Shown here in pieces: positions 53,136 through 60,624 of a stretch of 64,000 nt of DNA. Position 1 is the first letter of the stretch, and each line of letters begins with the position of its first letter. The position numbers were made by a program, and so were the translations under genes. Below the pieces are notes generated by a model. It worked only from the letters and a program-made list of their open reading frames with translations. It was not told the DNA's origin and did no database searches. Source of the stretch: Cellulophaga baltica (GTDB lineage Bacteria; Bacteroidota; Bacteroidia; Flavobacteriales; Flavobacteriaceae); the NCBI RefSeq assembly GCF_900102165.1, contig NZ_FNBD01000012.1, forward strand, positions 1 through 64,000, written 5' to 3'.

Positions 53136-54464
53136 ATGAAAAAGAAAGTTGCATTTTATACCTTAGGATGTAAATTGAATTTTTCAGAAACATCTACAAT
53201 TGCGAGAGATTTTCAAGAAGAAGGTTTTGATCGTGTAGATTTTTCTGAACATGCAGATATGTACGTTATAAATACATGTTCTGTTACAGAAAATGCAGAT
53301 AAACGTTTTAAAAGTATTGTAAAACAAGCGCAAAAAGTAAATCCAGATGCTTTCGTTGCGGCTATTGGTTGTTACGCGCAATTAAAACCAGAAGAATTAG
53401 CGTCTGTGCACGGTGTAGATTTGGTTTTAGGAGCTACCGAAAAATTTAAAATTACAGATTATATAAACGATTTGTCTAAAAATGATTTTGGAGAAGTGCA
53501 TTCTTGTGAAATTGTTGAGGCAGATTTTTATGTAGGGAGCTATGCTATTGGCGATAGAACCCGCGCTTTTTTAAAAGTGCAAGATGGTTGTGATTACAAG
53601 TGCACCTATTGCACTATTCCTTTAGCTCGTGGAATTTCGCGTAGTGATACTTTGCAGAATGTGCTTAAAAATGCAAAAGAAATTGCGGCGCAAGACATTA
53701 AAGAAATTGTACTTACCGGTGTAAATATTGGTGATTATGGTAAAGGGGAGTTCGGGAATAAGAAACACGAACATACTTTTTATGATTTGGTAGAAGCTTT
53801 AGATGCTATTGAGGGAATCCATAGGTTAAGGATTTCTAGTATAGAACCTAATTTGTTGAAAAATAAAACTATAGATTTTGTGGCTAAGAGTAATTCTTTT
53901 GTGCCACACTTTCATATTCCGCTTCAAAGTGGGAGTGATGAAATCTTGAAATTAATGCGTCGTAGGTATTTGAGTGGTTTATATGTAGACCGTGTTACGC
54001 GTATTAAAGAGGTTATGCCGCACGCTTGTGTTGGTGTGGATGTTATAGTTGGTTTTCCAGGAGAAACCGATGAGCTGTTCTTAGAAACCTACCATTTCTT
54101 AAATACGTTGGACATCTCTTACTTGCATGTATTTACCTATTCAGAACGTGATAATACTGTTGCTGCAGAAATGAATGGAGTGGTCTCTAAAAATGTGCGT
54201 AGTAAACGTAGTAAGATGTTACGGGGCTTATCTGCTAAAAAGAGAAGAGCTTTTTATGAAAGTCAGCTCGGAACTACCCGTACCGTTCTCTTTGAAGGAG
54301 AGAATAAGGAAGGGTATATCCATGGTTTTACAGAGAATTATGTTAAGGTAAAATCACCGTGGAATCCAGAATTGGTCAATCAGTTAAAGCAAGTTACGCT
54401 TACCACTATTGACGAGGACGGTTTGGTTCGGTTTGATTTTGTGTCAGAAAAAATAGAAGCATAA
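53136..54464 (+). CDS. mtaB: tRNA threonylcarbamoyladenosine methylthiotransferase MtaB
   Basis: 442 aa. N-terminal methylthiotransferase domain (VAFYTLGCKLNFSETS, YVINTCSVTENADKRFK, AAIGCYAQLKP) with Cys residues for the auxiliary cluster; radical SAM centre with CxxxCxxC in DGCDYKCTYCTIPLARG near residue 150-160; C-terminal TRAM-like part. Adds the methylthio group to t6A37 of tRNAs to make ms2t6A. Second gene after the GlmU-like gene; followed at once by a terminator. Confidence 0.95.
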   Translation: MKKKVAFYTLGCKLNFSETSTIARDFQEEGFDRVDFSEHADMYVINTCSVTENADKRFKSIVKQAQKVNPDAFVAAIGCYAQLKPEELASVHGVDLVLGATEKFKITDYINDLSKNDFGEVHSCEIVEADFYVGSYAIGDRTRAFLKVQDGCDYKCTYCTIPLARGISRSDTLQNVLKNAKEIAAQDIKEIVLTGVNIGDYGKGEFGNKKHEHTFYDLVEALDAIEGIHRLRISSIEPNLLKNKTIDFVAKSNSFVPHFHIPLQSGSDEILKLMRRRYLSGLYVDRVTRIKEVMPHACVGVDVIVGFPGETDELFLETYHFLNTLDISYLHVFTYSERDNTVAAEMNGVVSKNVRSKRSKMLRGLSAKKRRAFYESQLGTTRTVLFEGENKEGYIHGFTENYVKVKSPWNPELVNQLKQVTLTTIDEDGLVRFDFVSEKIEA

Positions 54465-54493
54465 AAAAACCGCTCTTTTGGAGCGGTTTTTTT
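54463..54493. terminator. Bidirectional terminator after mtaB
   Basis: AAAAAACCGCTC, TTTTG, GAGCGGTTTTTT, with T runs in both directions; the stem starts at the mtaB stop codon and also serves the minus-strand GNAT-like gene ending at 54498. Confidence 0.9.
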
Positions 54494-54497
54494 AGGA

Positions 54498-54794
54498 TTA
54501 GATGCGAATACCGACGGGCAGCATATCTTTATATTTCCTGCTATTTTTTCTTAGAAATCCAGCAATTTGCGGACTTGTAGGTACTACTCGTAAATTTCTT
54601 TCTTGAATTACGTTTAATACAGCTTCGATGAATTGTTCTTTAAAGCCTTCTTGAGTAACAGTTTCAGGGATTATCAATTTAGTTAAGAAAATCTTTCTTT
54701 CCTGAGCAGAATATTCAATCTTTGCTAAGTGCCCATTAACCGTTGTTTCAAATTGACGTAAGAAACTATTGTCTGTAATGTTTACTTCATTCAT
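54498..54794 (-). CDS. Small GNAT-like acetyltransferase (YjdJ type)
   Basis: 98 aa: a minimal GNAT of the YjdJ/GTAT kind. NGHLAKIEYSAQERKIFLTK, then the loop of Thr/Pro (LIIPETVTQEGFKEQFIEAV), then LRVVPTSPQIAGFLRKN and RKYKDMLP, as in proteins that lack the ~60 N-terminal residues of full GNATs. Substrate unknown. Transcribed towards mtaB and shares its terminator. Confidence 0.8.
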   Translation of the reverse strand: MNEVNITDNSFLRQFETTVNGHLAKIEYSAQERKIFLTKLIIPETVTQEGFKEQFIEAVLNVIQERNLRVVPTSPQIAGFLRKNSRKYKDMLPVGIRI

Positions 54795-54962
54795 ATAGTT
54801 TTGATTTTAGTTCATTAAAATTAACCCATACAAGGTTCTCAAAGTTGTAAAGGTTGATTGGTGGTAAGATGTAAAAATAAATGTTTAATATAAAAATTAG
54901 CAAGAGCATAAAAGTACTTATTTTTTTGCTAATTTCCTAGTTTTCTGATAGTTTACTTTCCT

Positions 54963-55640
54963 ATGACACAAATAAAAATCCCCGTTTATTTTATGCCAGG
55001 TATGGCTGCTTCTTCTTTAATTTTTGAGCATATCAAATTGCCTGAAGAGTTATTTACCGTTCATAGGTTAGAATGGTTTGCTCCAGAAAAAGGAATTTCT
55101 CTAGTAGCCTATGCAAAACTAATGAGTGAACAAATAACAGAACCTAATCCGGTGCTCATTGGCGTTTCTTTTGGGGGTATCCTCGTTCAGGAAATAGCAC
55201 GAATTATTCCTGTGAGAAAGCTTATTATAATTTCAAGCGTAAAAGCGCAGTCAGAGCTTCCAAAAAGAATGCAGTTTGCGAAATATACCAAGATTCATAA
55301 ATTGCTTCCTACAGGGCTTGTGAACAATGTAGAGTTGCTGGCAAAATATGCTTTTGGCGAAACAGTGGTAAAACGATTGGAGTTGTATGAGCGGTACCTG
55401 TCTGTACGGGATAAATATTATTTGGATTGGTGTATAGATCATATCATAAATTGGAAAGAAGGGGAGGAGCTTAAAAATTTGATTCATATTCAAGGGGAGA
55501 AAGACCCTGTTTTTCCTGTAGAAAACATTAAAAATTGCATAAAAGTTAAAAATGGGACTCATACCATGATAATTCACAGATATAAATGGTTTAATGAGCA
55601 TCTTCCTACAATTATTTTGCAAAACGAAAGTTCTATTTAA
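54963..55640 (+). CDS. Alpha/beta hydrolase
   Basis: 225 aa, cytoplasmic. Nucleophile elbow IGVSFGGILVQEIA (Ser near residue 70), preceded by YFMPGMAASSLIFEHIKLPE as the oxyanion region, and a C-terminal HIQGEKDPVFPVENI plus GTHTMIIHRY that supply the Asp and His. Short for the fold, with no lid domain. Substrate unknown. The promoter of the next gene lies over its end. Confidence 0.82.
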   Translation: MTQIKIPVYFMPGMAASSLIFEHIKLPEELFTVHRLEWFAPEKGISLVAYAKLMSEQITEPNPVLIGVSFGGILVQEIARIIPVRKLIIISSVKAQSELPKRMQFAKYTKIHKLLPTGLVNNVELLAKYAFGETVVKRLELYERYLSVRDKYYLDWCIDHIINWKEGEELKNLIHIQGEKDPVFPVENIKNCIKVKNGTHTMIIHRYKWFNEHLPTIILQNESSI

Positions 55641-55648
55641 TATCTTTG
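55641..55648 (+). promoter_or_regulatory. -7 promoter box of lytic transglycosylase gene
   Basis: TATCTTTG (TAnnTTTG type) just after the hydrolase stop codon; TTTG at 55616-55619 gives a 21-bp spacer, slightly long. It supports the start at 55670 rather than the in-frame TTG at 55646, which lies in the box. Confidence 0.5.
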
Positions 55649-55669
55649 ATGTATAAAACTATGGTAGCT

Positions 55670-56617
55670 ATGAAATTTTTAAAAAATACGTTAATGCTTT
55701 TGGGAGTGCTATGTGTCGTGAGTACACTTATTTTTGCAGTCCAAAATTCTACAGATGAAAACCAGATTGCAAAAGATGCAACAATGGTGTCAGAAAAAGC
55801 AACAGGATACAAAATATCTGCTATTGATATTCCAGATGACCTAAATTTTGCGGGGGAGGCTGTTCCTTTTGAAGATCCTGAAATTATGGAGCGTGTAGAT
55901 CGTGAATTTTTAGTTAATACTTACTGGCAATCTAACGCGCTTTTATTAATGAAACGCGCTAATAAATACTTTCCAATTATAGAACCTATTTTGGCTAAAA
56001 ATGGAATTCCAGATGATTTTAAATACTTGGCTGTAGCAGAAAGCGGCTTAGAGAATGTAAAGTCTCCTGCAGGTGCTTCTGGTTTTTGGCAGATTATGAA
56101 AACTACAGGTAGAGAGTATGGTTTAGAAGTGAATGATAACGTAGATGAGCGTTACCATATAGAAAAAGCTACAGAGGTTGCTTGTGATTACTTGAAAAAG
56201 TCTAAAGAGAAATTTGGTACATGGACTTTGGCAGCAGCATCTTACAACGCGGGATCTTACGGAATTCAGAAATATTTGAATGCGCAAGATGTAAATGCGT
56301 ATTATGATTTGCTTTTAGGTCAAGAAACTGGTCGTTATGTCTTCCGAATTTTAGCTATTAAAGAGATCTTATCGCACCCTAGTAAATATGGTTTTGATAT
56401 TGCTAAAGAGGATATGTATACACAAGTGCCTACGTTCAATGTGGAAGTAGATGTTCCAGTGACAAACTTTGCAGATTTTGCTAAGCAATATGAGATTAAC
56501 TATAAGATATTAAAACGTCATAATCCTTGGTTGCGTGAGCCGCATTTAAACAATAATTCTAGAAAGAAATATATTATTGAAATTCCGAATAAGGGCTATT
56601 ACAAGGAATCAAAATAG
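55670..56617 (+). CDS. Membrane-associated lytic transglycosylase (GH23, MltD-like)
   Basis: Start at 55670 (MKFLKNTLMLLGVLCVVSTL), a signal or anchor sequence; the earlier in-frame codons lie in the promoter. SLT domain: FKYLAVAESGLENVKSPAGA with the catalytic Glu near residue 121, SGFWQIMKTTGREYGLEVND, and SYNAGSYGIQKYL. About 315 aa, ending in one short region (YEINYKILKRHNPWL) resembling a LysM remnant rather than the several LysM repeats of full MltD. Cleaves peptidoglycan with 1,6-anhydro product in the periplasm. Confidence 0.88.
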   Translation: MKFLKNTLMLLGVLCVVSTLIFAVQNSTDENQIAKDATMVSEKATGYKISAIDIPDDLNFAGEAVPFEDPEIMERVDREFLVNTYWQSNALLLMKRANKYFPIIEPILAKNGIPDDFKYLAVAESGLENVKSPAGASGFWQIMKTTGREYGLEVNDNVDERYHIEKATEVACDYLKKSKEKFGTWTLAAASYNAGSYGIQKYLNAQDVNAYYDLLLGQETGRYVFRILAIKEILSHPSKYGFDIAKEDMYTQVPTFNVEVDVPVTNFADFAKQYEINYKILKRHNPWLREPHLNNNSRKKYIIEIPNKGYYKESK

Positions 56618-56635
56618 ACATTTAAGTACCATTTA

Positions 56636-56673
56636 GATATAAAAAAGCTTTAGCGAACCACTAAAGCTTTTTT
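56636..56673. terminator. Bidirectional terminator after lytic transglycosylase
   Basis: AAAAAAGCTTTAG (56641-56653), CGAACCA, CTAAAGCTTTTTT (56661-56673); perfect 13-bp stem with T runs both ways, shared with the minus-strand gene ending at 56694. Confidence 0.9.
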
Positions 56674-56693
56674 ATTGGTTGTTGTTAAGAAGC

Positions 56694-57209
56694 TTATATT
56701 TTCTTCAATTGCTCTTTCATCATTTTTATTTGATCCGAAAGCATATTCTGTTTGTCTAATTTTTTAGCCTCATTAAGAAGCATTGTAGCTTCTCTTTTTC
56801 TTCTTTTCTGCATAGAGATACCCGCAAGGCTTAATTTAGCCATAGCGACGTCGTAATTCATTGTTAAGCCAAGTTTTAAAGCTTTCTTAAAGTATTTCTC
56901 AGCGGTAGTTAAGTTTGTTTGAGAAAAAATGATGCCATGTAAATAGTTATAATACCCTTGTTGCTTCAGTGTTAGCGCTGCTTCTGGGTTTTTTATTTTA
57001 GAAAGCCATTTTTCAGTTCCAGCTAAATCTTGCTTTCGCATTCTTAAAAAGGCTAGAAGTATAATTTCATTTCTGAAATAAAGGAATATAAAAATTAATG
57101 AAAACAAGATTAAAAAGATACCATTACCAATGTTACCTTCAATAAATTGGTATATAGCATAGGCTATAATTAATCCGGCAATTATTAATTTAAAAATTTT
57201 ATTAAACAT
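56694..57209 (-). CDS. Membrane protein with two helices and TPR-like tail
   Basis: 171 aa. Two N-terminal helices (KLIIAGLIIAYAIYQFI and IFLILFSLIFIFLYF) followed by a soluble part with TPR-like helices (QQGYYNYLHGIIFSQTNLTTA, EKYFKKALKLG, RREATMLLNEAKKLD). Probably a scaffold protein at the inner membrane; role unknown. It is divergent from rpmH, whose upstream promoter lies in the 196-bp gap. Confidence 0.72.
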   Translation of the reverse strand: MFNKIFKLIIAGLIIAYAIYQFIEGNIGNGIFLILFSLIFIFLYFRNEIILLAFLRMRKQDLAGTEKWLSKIKNPEAALTLKQQGYYNYLHGIIFSQTNLTTAEKYFKKALKLGLTMNYDVAMAKLSLAGISMQKRRKREATMLLNEAKKLDKQNMLSDQIKMMKEQLKKI

Positions 57210-57303
57210 GTTATTTGTAAATTTGAAAAGGAGTTAGTTTTTACTTCTATTTTTTAATTTGGCAAAAGTAATAAAAACAAACTAAAATATTTTTTAAATT
57301 AGA

Positions 57304-57334
57304 TTTGTCAATGCGAAAAGTCTTTGTATATTTG
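57304..57334 (+). promoter_or_regulatory. Promoter of rpmH
   Basis: TTTG (57304-57307), 19-bp spacer, TATATTTG (57327-57334): a perfect match to the Bacteroidota consensus, followed by an untranslated leader of about 65 bp. Confidence 0.85.
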
Positions 57335-57405
57335 CGCCCAGTTTTGGACGAGCCATCGACAAAACTAATAATTGAAAATTAAAGGATACTAAAGATATTA
57401 TAAGA

Positions 57406-57572
57406 TGCCCGGACAAAAAAGAACATATCAGCCATCAAAGCGTAAAAGAAGAAATAAACATGGTTTTAGAGAACGCATGGCGTCTGTAAATGGAAGAAAA
57501 GTTATTGCTAGAAGAAGAGCAAAAGGAAGAAAAAAATTAACTGTATCTTCAGAAACAAGACATAAAAAATAA
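57406..57572 (+). CDS. rpmH: 50S ribosomal protein L34, reading frame broken near start
   Basis: The body is unmistakable L34: [40 protein letters not shown], ending [10 protein letters not shown] and TAA at 57570-57572. But the ATG at 57406 is out of frame with it: read from this ATG the run CAAAAAG (57415-57421) gives MPGQKEHIS, a 27-residue dead end, and the frame of the L34 body has TAA at 57402-57404 and no start codon after it. One extra A in the five-A run would give MPGQKRTYQ; removing CGGAC would give the classic MPKRTYQ. L34 is normally present in every bacterium, so a sequence error is the likeliest explanation; a true frameshift cannot be excluded. Too short to be found by length cut-offs. 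Confidence 0.85.
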
Positions 57573-57597
57573 TGATTCATTTGTTATTTAAAATATT

Positions 57598-57633
57598 AGG
57601 TGTTACTTTTTTATAAGTAACACCTTTTTTTTT
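57598..57633 (+). terminator. Terminator of rpmH
   Basis: AGGTGTTACTT (57598-57608), short loop, AAGTAACACCT (57615-57625) and a run of nine T. Confidence 0.9.
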
Positions 57634-57679
57634 GCCTATTTTTAAAAATAATTAGCGAACACTATATAATACAAGTACA

Positions 57680-60532
57680 ATGCCGAAGAAGAAAAGTATC
57701 AAATCTGTTTTATTAATTGGATCTGGACCAATTGTAATTGGACAAGCATGCGAGTTTGATTATGCTGGTTCTCAATCGCTTAGATCATTGCGCGAAGACG
57801 GGATAGAAACTATTTTAATTAATAGTAACCCTGCTACGATAATGACTGATCCGAGTATGGCAGATCATGTTTATCTAAAACCTTTAACGACCAAGTCTAT
57901 TATTGAAATCCTAAAAAAGCATCCAAATATTGATGCGGTTTTACCAACAATGGGAGGTCAGACTGCTTTAAATTTATGTATTGAAGCCGATGAAAAAGGA
58001 ATTTGGAAAGATTTTGGAGTAGAACTTATTGGGGTAGATATTGATGCTATCAACATCACAGAAGACCGTGAAAAGTTTAGAAATTTAATGTTGGAAATTG
58101 GTGTTGGCATGGCACCACAGGCAACAGCAACATCATTCTTAAAAGGAAAAGAGATTGCGCAAGAATTTGGTTTTCCTTTAGTTATTAGGGCATCTTACAC
58201 TCTAGGAGGAGCAGGAGCATCTATCGTTTACAAACCAGAAGATTTTGATGAGTTACTAAGTCGCGGATTAGAAATATCTCCAATTCACGAGGTAATGATT
58301 GATAAAGCCTTAATGGGGTGGAAAGAATATGAACTAGAATTACTACGTGATAAAAATGATAACGTAGTTATTATTTGCGCTATAGAAAATATGGATCCAA
58401 TGGGGATTCATACGGGAGATTCTATTACTGTAGCACCTGCAATGACATTATCTGATAAAACTTATCAGAAAATGAGAGATATGGCTATTCATATGATGCG
58501 TAGTATTGGAGATTTTGCAGGGGGATGTAATGTACAGTTTGCTGTAAGTCCTGATGAAAAAGAAGATATTATAGCTATAGAAATTAACCCAAGAGTATCG
58601 CGTTCATCTGCACTTGCATCAAAAGCAACAGGATATCCTATTGCAAAAGTAGCAACAAAGTTAGCTATAGGCTACAATCTAGATGAATTAGACAATCAAA
58701 TTACCAAATCTACATCCGCTTTATTTGAGCCAACCCTAGATTATGTCATTGTAAAAATACCACGATGGAACTTTGATAAGTTCGAAGGATCGGATAGAAC
58801 TTTAGGCCTACAAATGAAATCGGTAGGAGAAGTAATGGGAATTGGGCGTTCTTTTCAGGAAGCCCTTCATAAAGCTACACAGTCTTTAGAAATTAAGAGA
58901 AACGGCTTAGGAGCAGATGGTAAAGGATTAAAAGATTACGATAAAATCATAAGTAAACTAACGATTCCTAGTTGGGATCGTGTTTTTATTATTTATGATG
59001 CCATACAATTAGGTATTCCGTTAAGTAGAATTCACGAGATTACAAAAATTGATATGTGGTTCTTAAAGCAGTATGAGGAATTACATGTTTTAGAGAAAGA
59101 AATAGAAACCTATACAATTGAGACCTTACCAAAGGATATGTTACTAGAGGCTAAACAAAAAGGTTTTGCTGATAGACAAATAGCACATATGCTAGATTGT
59201 TATGAAAGTGAAGTTCATAGTAAAAGAACAAATCTTAATATCAATAGAGTTTTTAAATTGGTAGATACCTGTGCGGCAGAATTTAAGGCAATGACGCCTT
59301 ACTATTATTCTACTTTTGAAGAAGAAATAGAAACAGCTGATGGAAAGCGCTACGTTGCTAACGATAGTGTGGTTAGCGATAAAAAGAAAATAGTTGTTTT
59401 AGGTTCAGGACCAAACAGGATAGGACAGGGTATAGAGTTTGATTATTGTTGTGTACATGGTGTACTCGCAGCTGCAGAATGCGGTTATGAAACTATTATG
59501 ATTAACTGTAATCCAGAAACAGTATCTACAGATTTTGATACGGCAGATAAACTTTACTTTGAGCCTGTTTTTTGGGAGCATATTTATGACATTATTCTTC
59601 ATGAAAAGCCAGAAGGTGTTATTGTACAACTTGGTGGGCAGACAGCACTTAAACTTGCTGAGAAATTAGAGAAATACGGTATTAAAATTATAGGAACTAG
59701 TTTTGCAGCCTTAGATTTAGCGGAAGATAGAGGACATTTTTCTAAAATGTTATTAGAGAATAACATTCCTTTTCCACAATTTGGAATCGCAGAAACAGCA
59801 GATGAAGCCTTAGCACTTTCTGACGAGTTAGACTTTCCATTATTAATAAGACCATCCTATGTACTAGGAGGTCAGGGAATGAAAATTGTGATTAATAAGA
59901 CCGAGTTGGAAGAGCATGTTATTGATCTTTTAAAGCAAATACCGGGTAATAAGTTGTTGCTTGATCATTATTTAGACGGAGCAATAGAAGCTGAAGCAGA
60001 TGCAATTTGTGATGGTGAAGATGTGTATATCATAGGGATTATGGAGCACATTGAGCCTTGTGGTATTCATTCAGGGGATTCTAATGCAACATTGCCTCCT
60101 TTTAATTTAGGGGAATTTGTAATGCAACAAATAAAAGATCATACGAAGAAAATTGCTTTAGCATTAAACACTGTAGGCCTTATAAATATTCAGTTTGCAA
60201 TTAAAGATGATACGGTTTATATCATTGAAGCAAACCCGAGAGCATCTCGTACCGTACCTTTTATTGCAAAAGCATACAAAGAGCCGTATGTAAATTATGC
60301 TACGAAGGTAATGTTAGGAGAGAAAAAAGTAAAGGACTTTAATTTTAACCCTCAATTGGAAGGTTATGCTATTAAACAACCTGTATTTTCTTTTGAGAAA
60401 TTCCATAATGTAAATAAAAATTTGGGACCAGAAATGAAGAGTACTGGTGAAAGCATATTATTTATTGATAGCTTAAAAGATGATGAGTTTTACAACTTGT
60501 ATGCGCGTCGTAAAATGTATTTGAGTAAGTAA
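57680..60532 (+). CDS. carB: Carbamoyl-phosphate synthase large subunit, without C-terminal MGS domain
   Basis: 950 aa. Two homologous ATP-grasp halves: VLLIGSGPIVIGQACEFDYA, LVIRASYTLGGAGASIVYK, IEINPRVSRSSALASKATGY in the first and VVLGSGPNRIGQGIEFDYCC, LLIRPSYVLGGQGMKIVIN, YIIEANPRASRTVPFIAK in the second. Enteric CarB has ~1073 aa; this one ends after KSTGESILFIDSLKDDEFYN without the allosteric methylglyoxal-synthase-like domain that binds UMP and ornithine. The short form is, to my knowledge, usual in Bacteroidota. Makes carbamoyl phosphate for pyrimidine and arginine synthesis with CarA, which is not in this window. Confidence 0.95.
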   Translation: MPKKKSIKSVLLIGSGPIVIGQACEFDYAGSQSLRSLREDGIETILINSNPATIMTDPSMADHVYLKPLTTKSIIEILKKHPNIDAVLPTMGGQTALNLCIEADEKGIWKDFGVELIGVDIDAINITEDREKFRNLMLEIGVGMAPQATATSFLKGKEIAQEFGFPLVIRASYTLGGAGASIVYKPEDFDELLSRGLEISPIHEVMIDKALMGWKEYELELLRDKNDNVVIICAIENMDPMGIHTGDSITVAPAMTLSDKTYQKMRDMAIHMMRSIGDFAGGCNVQFAVSPDEKEDIIAIEINPRVSRSSALASKATGYPIAKVATKLAIGYNLDELDNQITKSTSALFEPTLDYVIVKIPRWNFDKFEGSDRTLGLQMKSVGEVMGIGRSFQEALHKATQSLEIKRNGLGADGKGLKDYDKIISKLTIPSWDRVFIIYDAIQLGIPLSRIHEITKIDMWFLKQYEELHVLEKEIETYTIETLPKDMLLEAKQKGFADRQIAHMLDCYESEVHSKRTNLNINRVFKLVDTCAAEFKAMTPYYYSTFEEEIETADGKRYVANDSVVSDKKKIVVLGSGPNRIGQGIEFDYCCVHGVLAAAECGYETIMINCNPETVSTDFDTADKLYFEPVFWEHIYDIILHEKPEGVIVQLGGQTALKLAEKLEKYGIKIIGTSFAALDLAEDRGHFSKMLLENNIPFPQFGIAETADEALALSDELDFPLLIRPSYVLGGQGMKIVINKTELEEHVIDLLKQIPGNKLLLDHYLDGAIEAEADAICDGEDVYIIGIMEHIEPCGIHSGDSNATLPPFNLGEFVMQQIKDHTKKIALALNTVGLINIQFAIKDDTVYIIEANPRASRTVPFIAKAYKEPYVNYATKVMLGEKKVKDFNFNPQLEGYAIKQPVFSFEKFHNVNKNLGPEMKSTGESILFIDSLKDDEFYNLYARRKMYLSK

Positions 60533-60554
60533 GAAAGAACATATTTATTACAGG

Positions 60555-60590
60555 AAATAGCTTGAGCGTATTGCTCAAGCTATTTTTTTT
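60555..60590 (+). terminator. Terminator of carB
   Basis: AAATAGCTTGAGC (60555-60567), GTATT, GCTCAAGCTATTT (60573-60585), T run to 60590; perfect 13-bp stem. Confidence 0.92.
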
Positions 60591-60624
60591 GCCTCAATTT
60601 CTTGGTCGATTACTGATAGGATCT

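Noticed and set aside
57406-57425. Programmed -1 frameshift in rpmH
   Set aside because: The A-run is not aligned as a proper slippery heptamer in the ATG frame (CAA AAA G), and no such control of L34 is known to me; a base error is simpler.
57680-60532. CarB as a truncated pseudogene
   Set aside because: Both ATP-grasp halves are complete and the short form is, to my knowledge, normal for Bacteroidota.
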